A stretch of 9,879 bases of DNA, from contig CAZTZL010000104.1 of NCBI GenBank assembly GCA_964617625.1, positions 1 to 9,879 of the forward strand, read 5' to 3'. The notes under the pieces were generated by a model. That model was not told the DNA's origin and did no database searches. It saw nothing but the letters and a program-made list of their open reading frames with translations. Shown here piece after piece: positions 1 to 5,556 of the stretch. This DNA is from CAZTZL01 sp964617625 (GTDB taxonomy: Bacteria > Zhuqueibacterota > QNDG01 > DSAB01). Position numbers and translations under genes: made by a program. Position 1 is the stretch's first letter, and each line of letters opens with the position of its first letter.

Positions 1-1619
1 TAATACAAACCCTCCTGCGTTCCAATCCAGACTGCGCCTTCACCATCGACAGCCAATGCTGAGATGTAATTACTTGCAAGAATACTGCTTGTCGTAATTC
101 TATCAATGGGGGGATCATCACTTTTCACTGAAGGTGTTCCGTTATCGTCAATAATATATACACCCTGATCATCGGTCCCAACCCATTTTCTGTTTTCGTG
201 ATCGACGGCAATGGATCTCAGTTCGATTGATGAAAGTCCGTCACTGCTACCGTAAGTTGTCCATACAGAATCTTTGGTCAAAGCATAGAGAGGTTGATTT
301 GTTAAAGCTGCATAATTAAAAAACCACAGTGTTCCTGTCAAATCAATAGTGATACCGTTGACAACGGCATACGAAGGATCATTCGATATGCCCACCAAAG
401 GACTGTTTTCGGCCCGATAGAATTTAAATATGGAATCTTGAACAATCGAAACCATCCCCCCGCCCCAACTTCCCAATAAAACATGATCGCTATAGCTAAA
501 AACGCTTACAAAATCATTGTTTTTTAGTTCCGGGAAAACGTTCCTGTTGATTGTCTCCCAGATAGAATCCCGACCGCGCAGTTTAAAAACTCCATTATCT
601 CTCGAACAGCACCACAAATTGTTATTCCGATCAAATGAAACAGCCGATATCAGATTGCTTTCCAGACAATTGGGTGTAAAATGTTCCCAATGGGCATTAT
701 TCTCCAGATAATGATAAATCCCTTCATTCGATCCAGCCCAGAGCCCGGAGTCGAATGATAAAAGTATATTCAATTTTTTAAGCGCCTCCCCCATTTGAAC
801 CCACTGATCTCCGGTTTCACTATAGACTTTATCAGGGGTTATGATAAGAAGTTTATTCTCATGAACTGTCATATTGACAACAGGGGAATAGTATATCAAA
901 TCCCATGTATTTTCATTTTGTTGAACGACTCCTCCGTCCGTACTCACAATAATATGACCCTCATATTCCAAAATCGATGTCACGTGTACATCGGGAAGGC
1001 CATTTGCAGCCGTAATATTGTTCCAGCTACTCGGATTTAATAAATTGGGATTGTCCAAACTGGCGTATGCCACACCTTCATCTGTACCGATCCAGATCGT
1101 GTTTCCCTGAATATAAATATCCCTGACCGGAATTTCGACCTGTAATTGCGGTCCGAGTCTCCGATAGGTTTCTTTCACTTCTTCCCGCTCTATCAAATAG
1201 ATACTAACGCCGATATCCAGACCGACAAAAAGCGTATCTCCCTGATAATACAGACTGGTGATCTGATGATCTTCATAATCCTTTATGGTCCACCATGTAT
1301 TTGCTTTGGAATCATATCTTTGAATGATTCCATTGTCAAATCCAATCCAGATGCATTCCTGTACATCCGGTACGACGGCTGTCACATTGGTAAGAGCCAG
1401 CCCCTCTGTATTCGTCCGTGCAGTAAATTGATTGTTGATCGGATTATAAACCAGAAGTCCACCCTCTGTCGCACACCAGATTTTTCCGTAACTGCCGCAC
1501 ATGTCTCGAATATTCAGCGTGGATGTTTGGGTTTGCCAATCCCAGTCCGCACTTCTTAGCGCGACAGCAACTGTAAAGAAAATAAAAACAATAAAAAATT
1601 TCTTTCGGATCAGACTCAT
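1..1619 (-). CDS. Exported multi-bladed beta-propeller protein, PorZ-like N-terminal part (3' end outside window)
   Basis: The frame is open for 539 codons with no stop, so the C-terminus is missing. Residues 1-24 look like a Sec signal peptide: Arg-Lys-Lys near the start, a Phe/Ile/Val-rich core, and a probable cleavage after ALRSA. The rest holds at least ten degenerate repeats of the 'two-component regulator propeller' type (IWIGTxxGV), for example near residues 47, 90, 130, 176, 293, 336, 478 and 530. The opening (WDWQ, then IWCATEGGL at 47-55) recalls PorZ, the surface propeller protein of type IX secretion, but a periplasmic sensor domain of a hybrid histidine kinase uses the same repeats. 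The missing C-terminus would decide. The ATG overlaps the ribH stop as ATGA, with a GGGAG motif just upstream (1623-1627), implying translational coupling and membership of the riboflavin operon. A direct role in flavin metabolism is not evident. Confidence 0.85.
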   Translation of the reverse strand, partial: MSLIRKKFFIVFIFFTVAVALRSADWDWQTQTSTLNIRDMCGSYGKIWCATEGGLLVYNPINNQFTARTNTEGLALTNVTAVVPDVQECIWIGFDNGIIQRYDSKANTWWTIKDYEDHQITSLYYQGDTLFVGLDIGVSIYLIEREEVKETYRRLGPQLQVEIPVRDIYIQGNTIWIGTDEGVAYASLDNPNLLNPSSWNNITAANGLPDVHVTSILEYEGHIIVSTDGGVVQQNENTWDLIYYSPVVNMTVHENKLLIITPDKVYSETGDQWVQMGEALKKLNILLSFDSGLWAGSNEGIYHYLENNAHWEHFTPNCLESNLISAVSFDRNNNLWCCSRDNGVFKLRGRDSIWETINRNVFPELKNNDFVSVFSYSDHVLLGSWGGGMVSIVQDSIFKFYRAENSPLVGISNDPSYAVVNGITIDLTGTLWFFNYAALTNQPLYALTKDSVWTTYGSSDGLSSIELRSIAVDHENRKWVGTDDQGVYIIDDNGTPSVKSDDPPIDRITTSSILASNYISALAVDGEGAVWIGTQEGLY

Positions 1620-2080
1620 AATCTCCCGTCCAAATCAGCCATTTCGATGGCGCTCAGGGCAGCCTGCCAGCCTTTGTTGCCCTGCTTTGTCCCGGCACGT
1701 TCGATTGCCTCTTCGAGTGTTTCACAGGTTAATATTCCATAAATTGCTGGCACACCCGTCTGCATGCCGACCTGTGCAATTCCTTTTGTGACTTCGGAAG
1801 CGATATATTGAAAATGAACTGTGCCTCCGCGAATAATCGCGGCCAGACAAATAATGGCATCGTATTGTTTTTTATCTGCCATTTTCTTTGTGATGACCGG
1901 TATTTCAAATGATCCGGGTACCCAGACAATGTCGATTTTGTTCTCATCCCCGCCGTGCCGCCGAATACAGTCCATCGCTCCATCAAGCAGACGGGAAGTG
2001 ATGAACTCATTAAAACGGCTCACAACAATACCAAATTTCTTACCTTTTGCGGTTAACTGACCTTGAATGACCTTTGCCAT
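1616..2080 (-). CDS. ribH: 6,7-dimethyl-8-ribityllumazine synthase
   Basis: This enzyme condenses 5-amino-6-ribitylamino-uracil with 3,4-dihydroxy-2-butanone 4-phosphate to give lumazine, the penultimate step of riboflavin synthesis; the family forms pentamers or 60-mer capsids in the cytosol. Family motifs are in order: SRFN (21-24), GSFEIP (56-61), IRGGTVHF (83-90, with His89 as the expected catalytic base), then GILT and the C-terminal NKGWQAALSAIEMA segment. The 154 residues match the usual length. The frame extends to a TTG at 2134, but the ATG at 2080 is preferred: an AGGAGG lies just upstream and MAKVIQGQL is the usual family N-terminus. The gene lies 57 bases after ribBA. Its stop overlaps the start of the next gene. 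It supplies the substrate of RibE, encoded in the same operon. Confidence 0.97.
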   Translation of the reverse strand: MAKVIQGQLTAKGKKFGIVVSRFNEFITSRLLDGAMDCIRRHGGDENKIDIVWVPGSFEIPVITKKMADKKQYDAIICLAAIIRGGTVHFQYIASEVTKGIAQVGMQTGVPAIYGILTCETLEEAIERAGTKQGNKGWQAALSAIEMADLDGRL

Positions 2081-2084
2081 AACG

Positions 2085-2090
2085 CCTCCT
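2085..2090 (-). promoter_or_regulatory. Shine-Dalgarno site fixing the ribH start
   Basis: The minus strand reads AGGAGG here, four bases before the ATG at 2080. It supports that ATG over the TTG 54 bases upstream, which has no such site. Confidence 0.8.
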
Positions 2091-2094
2091 TGGG

Positions 2095-2124
2095 CCTCGT
2101 CCTTTAAAATAATCAATCTTTTTT
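2095..2124 (-). repeat. Repeated leader motif, copy before ribH
   Basis: This 30-base stretch begins AAAAAAGATTG and continues with a TTTAAA block. It matches the stretch before ribBA (3352-3381) at 24 of 30 positions without gaps. Each copy ends a short distance before a start codon. It could be a processing or translation-enhancing element, or simply shared AT-rich composition. Confidence 0.4.
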
Positions 2125-2137
2125 TATTATCCAAAAT

Positions 2138-3343
2138 TTATTCTTTTAAAATTAAATGTCCCAATTTATCCCGTTTCGTTTCCAGATATCTGGCATTGCA
2201 GGGATTGGGCTTTATTTCCAAAGGAACCCGTTCGACAATTTCAAGTTGATATCCCTGCAGCCCGACAACTTTCCTGGGATTGTTTGTCATCAACCGGAGC
2301 TTTCGAACACCAAGGTCCACCAAAATCTGCGCTCCGATTCCGTAATCCCTCAAATCGGCCGGAAAACCGAGTGCCTCATTGGCTTCGACTGTATCTTTCC
2401 CCTGGTCCTGAAGCTGATAGGCACGTATTTTATTGCCCAAACCGATTCCCCGTCCTTCCTGTCTCATGTAAAGAAAAACGCCTCTGCCTTCCCTTTCTAT
2501 CTTTTCCAGAGTAGCGTGTAATTGCTCACCGCAATCGCAGCGCAGTGACCCAAGAACATCCCCTGTCAGACATTCCGAATGTACACGAACGAGTATCGGT
2601 TCACCCGGAATGATCTTTCCCTTTGTCAATGCCAGATGGTGATGCGAATCGATATCGCTTTCGTAAAGATGAAGTGTGAAATTTCCATATTTTGTCGGGA
2701 AATTGGTTGTGGCCACCCTGTGAACCAGTTTGTCATGAACAGTTCGATATGAAATTAAATCGCGAATCGTTATGATTTTCAGATTGTGGTGTTCTGCAAT
2801 CTTTTCCAGTTTGGGCAATTTGGCCATGGTGCCGTCATCATCCATAATTTCGCAGAGAACACCGGCCGGTGTTAATCCAGTCAATCGCGCAATATCGACC
2901 ACGGCTTCTGTATGCCCGGCACGGCACAGAACTCCACCCCTTGCTGCACGCAGAGGGAAAATATGGCCCGGTTTTGCAAAATCATCAGATTTTGAATTGG
3001 GATCGGCAAGAGCCCGAACGGTTTCAGCGCGATCGAATGCCGAAATCCCCGTCGTGGTTTTTTCAACAACATCCACGGAAATCGTAAATGGTGTCCCCAT
3101 CTTCGATGTGTTTTGCTCGACCATGGGTTGAAGCTTGAGTTCATCCAGCCGTTCTCCCTGCATTGGCACACAGATAAGCCCTCGTCCGTATTTTGCCATG
3201 AAATTTATTTTTTCCGGTGTAACAAACTCGGCTGCAGTGACAAAATCACCTTCATTCTCACGGTCTTCATCATCGATAATCACTAGAATTTTACCAGCTT
3301 TAAAATCTTCGAGAGCTTCCTTTATTGAATTAATTTTAACCAC
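2138..3343 (-). CDS. ribBA: Bifunctional 3,4-dihydroxy-2-butanone-4-phosphate synthase / GTP cyclohydrolase II
   Basis: The fusion enzyme makes both early precursors of riboflavin. Residues 1 to about 200 (RibB) convert ribulose 5-phosphate to dihydroxybutanone phosphate. Residues from about 205 to 401 (RibA) open GTP to the diaminopyrimidine substrate of RibD. RibB motifs are DDEDRENEGD (24-33) and RAGHTE (141-146). RibA has VHSECLTGD and RCDCG, with zinc ligands Cys258, Cys269 and Cys271, then RQEGRG (294-299) and TNNPRK (353-358). Both halves look intact. The frame reaches a TTG at 3373, but the GTG at 3343 gives the usual N-terminus (MVKINSIKEAL) and has a GGA just upstream. The start choice is moderately sure. 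The gene sits 75 bases after ribE. Confidence 0.96.
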   Translation of the reverse strand: MVKINSIKEALEDFKAGKILVIIDDEDRENEGDFVTAAEFVTPEKINFMAKYGRGLICVPMQGERLDELKLQPMVEQNTSKMGTPFTISVDVVEKTTTGISAFDRAETVRALADPNSKSDDFAKPGHIFPLRAARGGVLCRAGHTEAVVDIARLTGLTPAGVLCEIMDDDGTMAKLPKLEKIAEHHNLKIITIRDLISYRTVHDKLVHRVATTNFPTKYGNFTLHLYESDIDSHHHLALTKGKIIPGEPILVRVHSECLTGDVLGSLRCDCGEQLHATLEKIEREGRGVFLYMRQEGRGIGLGNKIRAYQLQDQGKDTVEANEALGFPADLRDYGIGAQILVDLGVRKLRLMTNNPRKVVGLQGYQLEIVERVPLEIKPNPCNARYLETKRDKLGHLILKE

Positions 3344-3351
3344 GAATCCAA

Positions 3352-3381
3352 CCTGTTCTTTTAAAGTTAACAATCTTTTTT
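3352..3381 (-). repeat. Repeated leader motif, copy before ribBA
   Basis: Second copy of the AAAAAAGATTG / TTTAAA leader (24 of 30 bases shared with 2095-2124). It ends eight bases before the GTG start of ribBA, in the 75-base gap after ribE. Both copies lie at gene junctions of one operon. Confidence 0.4.
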
Positions 3382-3418
3382 ATGAACAATAAGAATTATA
3401 CGCAAAACAATTTCTGAG

Positions 3419-4057
3419 CTAATATCCCAGAGATTTTAACCAGGGCAAACCTATATTTTTCTTTTTGGTATCGGATCGATTGAATTTTTCGATCCATTTC
3501 CCGATATAATCAAATTCCATATTAACAATAGAACCTGCATTCAAATATTTTAAAATCGTATTCTTCCATGTATGCTGAATAATGGCAACTGTAAATCGAT
3601 TCCCCTGAACGTTTGCCAGTGTCAAACTTACGCCGTCCACAGCTATTGAACCCTGCTCGACCAAATAACGATTCAGTTCGCCAGAGATTTGAACAGTCAC
3701 CAGATGGCTTTCTCCATCCGGAGTGACTGTAATGATTTTACCGACACAATCAATGTGCCCCTGGACAAGATGACCTCCCAGGGATTCATTAAACCGCAAG
3801 GCCGTTTCTAGGTTAACGAAACTCCCAGTTTTCAAAAATCCGAGATTGGTTTTACGCAGAGTTTCCTGAATAGCCGTTGCCTGGAATTTGTTTCCTATTA
3901 TTTTTTCCATTGTCAGACAGACACCATTTACAGCAACCGAATCTCCTATTTTCGATTTACTGGAAATGGACTCTGATTCGATCGTCAACTTCAAACTTTG
4001 GCTCACTTGACGAATCGACTGTACTTGACCGATGCTTTGCACAAGACCTGTAAACAA
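3419..4057 (-). CDS. ribE: Riboflavin synthase, alpha chain
   Basis: This enzyme dismutates two molecules of lumazine, made by RibH, into riboflavin and the ribitylamino-uracil that RibH reuses. The 212 residues show the two tandem lumazine-binding barrels of the family: MFTGLV at the N-terminus, VAVNGVCLT (41-49) in the first, GGHLVQGHID (94-103) at the junction, and SIAVDGVSLT (137-146) with QHTWKNT (161-167) in the second. Cys47 is in the conserved GVCLT position. The start codon is TTG. Family members begin MFTG, a GGGAGG lies six bases upstream, and there is no alternative start, so this choice is firm. The TTG directly abuts the ribD stop codon with no gap, so translation is probably coupled. 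The lysine-rich C-terminal tail (198-212) looks unstructured. Confidence 0.97.
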   Translation of the reverse strand: MFTGLVQSIGQVQSIRQVSQSLKLTIESESISSKSKIGDSVAVNGVCLTMEKIIGNKFQATAIQETLRKTNLGFLKTGSFVNLETALRFNESLGGHLVQGHIDCVGKIITVTPDGESHLVTVQISGELNRYLVEQGSIAVDGVSLTLANVQGNRFTVAIIQHTWKNTILKYLNAGSIVNMEFDYIGKWIEKFNRSDTKKKNIGLPWLKSLGY

Positions 4058-5143
4058 CTAAAACCTCCCGTCAAAAACCATGTCCGGCCCACATTTTTGC
4101 CAGCGGAACGATCGGAATTTAAAGGCAGAATCGGGTTTAGACACGTTTAGATCCCCGAATGCAGAGATCCCTTCTCCAAAAAGTTTCGGAGCGGTAAAGA
4201 GGACGATCCGGTCAGCTTCACCTGATTTAAGAACTGATGTAAAGATTCCCTTCCCTCCTTCGACAAGAATGGAGTAAATATGCTCAATAAAACATTTGTC
4301 CCATAAGTCATTCAGATCCACCTGTCCGGTCCTGTTTTCATTTAAAATCCAGACTTCGACTCCTTTTTTTTTCAGAGCGTTAATGCGTTTTGCAGAAGCA
4401 TTCGGAGTCGTTACCAAAATTGTATTTTCAGGATCTTTATTCGAAAGAATTTTGGCACGATCCTGAATTCTCAATCGGCTGTCGAGAACGATTTTTTTGA
4501 TATGTTTGCCCTTTCCCCAGCGCACCGTTAATTCGGGATCATCCTGAATCAAGGTATTAATACCGACAAGAATCGCATCATTTTCATTTCTCATTCTGTG
4601 AACACAACTTCGGGAAGCCGGGCTTGTGATCCACCGGGACAGACCATTGGATACAGCAATTTTACCATCCAATGTCTGTGCAATTTTTAAAATAACAAAT
4701 GGACGTTTCTTCTGCAAACATTTTATATAAACTTCATTCAGTTCCTCGCATTTTTTTTTCAAAACGGATGTTTTCACTTCAATGCCGTGCTGTTTCAATT
4801 TTCGGATTCCTTTTCCATGAACAACAGGATTCGGATCGATCATTCCAATGACTACTTTTCGTATGCCTGTTCGAAGAATGGCATCAGTACAGGGAGGAGT
4901 TTTCCCGTAATGTGTGCAGGGTTCCAGATTCACATACAGTGTTGCATTTTTCAATTTATCAGGCGACAACTTTGAAATAGCCTCGATTTCTGCGTGATAT
5001 CCGCCAAAACGTGCATGATATCCCCTTGACAGTATTTGACCGTCCTTAACAATGATCGCACCCACACAGGGATTGGGATTGACCTTTCCCAATCCTTTTC
5101 GTGCAAGTGTAATTGCCTGATTCATGTAGAATTCATCATTCAT
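4058..5143 (-). CDS. ribD: Bifunctional riboflavin deaminase/reductase
   Basis: RibD deaminates the diaminopyrimidine from RibA, then reduces its ribose chain with NADPH. Residues 1 to about 145 form the zinc deaminase: PNPCVG (23-28), HAE (50-52, zinc ligand and proton shuttle) and PC...C (75-85, the other two zinc ligands Cys76 and Cys85). Residues from about 147 form the reductase: LKIAQTLDGKIA (152-163), WITS (171-174), AILVGINTLIQDDPELTVR (190-207 region) and LVEGG (293-297). At 361 residues it has the usual length. The ATG at 5143 gives the standard MxDExYM opening. It has no ordinary ribosome site: the only G-rich run upstream (GGGG, 5156-5159) lies in the 3' arm of the riboswitch terminator. 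Folding of that hairpin could therefore block translation as well as transcription. Confidence 0.97.
   Translation of the reverse strand: MNDEFYMNQAITLARKGLGKVNPNPCVGAIIVKDGQILSRGYHARFGGYHAEIEAISKLSPDKLKNATLYVNLEPCTHYGKTPPCTDAILRTGIRKVVIGMIDPNPVVHGKGIRKLKQHGIEVKTSVLKKKCEELNEVYIKCLQKKRPFVILKIAQTLDGKIAVSNGLSRWITSPASRSCVHRMRNENDAILVGINTLIQDDPELTVRWGKGKHIKKIVLDSRLRIQDRAKILSNKDPENTILVTTPNASAKRINALKKKGVEVWILNENRTGQVDLNDLWDKCFIEHIYSILVEGGKGIFTSVLKSGEADRIVLFTAPKLFGEGISAFGDLNVSKPDSAFKFRSFRWQKCGPDMVFDGRF
4064..4069 (-). promoter_or_regulatory. Shine-Dalgarno site for the TTG start of ribE
   Basis: GGGAGG on the minus strand, inside the last codons of ribD, lies six bases before the TTG. This good spacing explains how a weak start codon can be used efficiently. 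Confidence 0.8.
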
Positions 5144-5145
5144 AT

Positions 5146-5180
5146 AAAAAAACAGCCCCGAAAGTTTCTTCTTTCAGGGC
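5146..5180 (-). terminator. Riboswitch-controlled intrinsic terminator before ribD
   Basis: On the minus strand, GCCCTGAAAG (5180-5171) pairs with CTTTCGGGGC (5164-5155) over ten base pairs with one G-U, around a six-base loop, followed closely by seven Ts (5152-5146). It ends three bases before the ribD ATG. This is the expression platform of the FMN riboswitch: with FMN bound it should form and stop transcription. Confidence 0.93.
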
Positions 5181-5211
5181 CGGTTGATTTTGAATTATCA
5201 TTATAATTATT

Positions 5212-5334
5212 GTCACCTTCTTTCATCCGGACTGTTACCGTCGGTACCAGAATTGCACTGGTTCAATCCTTTCAATTTCGGACTCGTGGACTTTTACCAC
5301 CGGTGAGGACTTTCACCTCGCCCTGAAGAAGACG
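5212..5334 (-). promoter_or_regulatory. FMN riboswitch aptamer (RFN element)
   Basis: Read on the minus strand, the conserved RFN blocks are in order: CTTCAGGGCGAGGTGAAAG, then CCTCACCGGTGGTAAAAGTC with CCACGAG, then ACCAGTGCAATTCTGGTACC, then CGACGGTAACAGTCCGGATG, then GAAGG. P1 is CTTC/GAAG, extended outward past one U-U mismatch. P2 (GAGG/CCTC), P3 (GTGG/CCAC) and a P5 (CCAG/CTGG) are visible. The aptamer senses FMN and, through the terminator at 5146-5180, should shut off the whole riboflavin operon when flavin is plentiful. The 5' P1 region (5320-5331) can instead pair with the terminator's 5' arm, giving an antiterminator. Confidence 0.97.
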
Positions 5335-5339
5335 ATTTT

Positions 5340-5368
5340 AATATAACGAAACTTTCAAAACATGTCAA
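5340..5368 (-). promoter_or_regulatory. Sigma-70-type promoter of the riboflavin operon
   Basis: The minus strand carries a perfect -35 TTGACA (5368-5363), a 17-base spacer and a -10 TATATT (5345-5340, five of six consensus bases). Transcription should start near 5333, so the RNA begins almost exactly with helix P1 of the riboswitch. Confidence 0.85.
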
Positions 5369-5370
5369 GC

Positions 5371-5383
5371 GTAAATTATTTAC
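5371..5383. repeat. Short palindrome next to the rib -35 box
   Basis: GTAAATTATTTAC is a perfect 6-bp inverted repeat around one base. It lies two bases upstream of the rib -35 element, where an activator or repressor could bind. It is AT-rich and short, so chance is a fair explanation. Confidence 0.35.
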
Positions 5384-5404
5384 ATTCAATGCGACATCCG
5401 GAAA

Positions 5405-5420
5405 ATACTACTACTTGTAT
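5405..5420. promoter_or_regulatory. Candidate NrdR box 1
   Basis: ATACTACTACTTGTAT agrees with the NrdR consensus as I recall it (acaCwAtATaTwGtgt) at about 10 of 16 positions, including the C and G of the core. It is itself nearly palindromic. It sits 31 bp from box 2, three helical turns, which is the arrangement typical of paired NrdR sites. Confidence 0.5.
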
Positions 5421-5435
5421 TTTTCTAAAAAATAA

Positions 5436-5451
5436 ATACTATATATAGACA
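5436..5451. promoter_or_regulatory. Candidate NrdR box 2
   Basis: The core CTATATATAG matches the NrdR core completely and about 12 of 16 positions agree overall. The site ends 17 bases before the nrdJ -35 element. With box 1 it forms a tandem pair upstream of a ribonucleotide reductase gene, the normal NrdR target, where NrdR represses according to ATP/dATP levels. Confidence 0.6.
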
Positions 5452-5468
5452 TTTTTTCATTTTTTCTC

Positions 5469-5497
5469 TTGACTTTTAAAATAAGAGTTTTTATGTT
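5469..5497 (+). promoter_or_regulatory. Candidate sigma-70-type promoter of nrdJ
   Basis: TTGACT (5469-5474, five of six -35 bases) is followed by a 17-base spacer and TATGTT (5492-5497, four of six -10 bases). A start near 5504 leaves a leader of about 50 bases, too short for a cobalamin riboswitch. A Shine-Dalgarno-like AGGA (5544-5547) precedes the ATG by nine bases. Confidence 0.65.
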
Positions 5498-5556
5498 TAA
5501 TGTGTTCGTTCCCTTACCTTGATATTTAAATCAATTCAATAGTAGGAACCAATTCT

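Noticed and set aside
1146..1559. Plus-strand open frame of 137 codons
   Set aside because: It lies opposite the propeller gene, has no ribosome site or recognisable domain, and the minus-strand frame with its clear repeats explains the region.
2081..2134. Upstream TTG start for ribH (18 extra residues)
   Set aside because: No ribosome site, and the extra residues are not part of lumazine synthase; the ATG at 2080 has AGGAGG.
2772..3131. Plus-strand open frame of 119 codons inside ribBA
   Set aside because: Antisense shadow of a fully conserved enzyme gene, without its own signals.
3344..3373. Upstream TTG start for ribBA (10 extra residues)
   Set aside because: The GTG at 3343 gives the usual family N-terminus; kept as an alternative only.
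5402..5423. AAAATAC/GTATTTT hairpin as a terminator
   Set aside because: The stem is AT-only apart from one pair, and no gene ends here; it is better explained as part of NrdR box 1.
5498..5556. Cobalamin riboswitch before the B12-dependent nrdJ
   Set aside because: The leader is only about 50 bases and shows no B12-box; there is not enough room for the aptamer.
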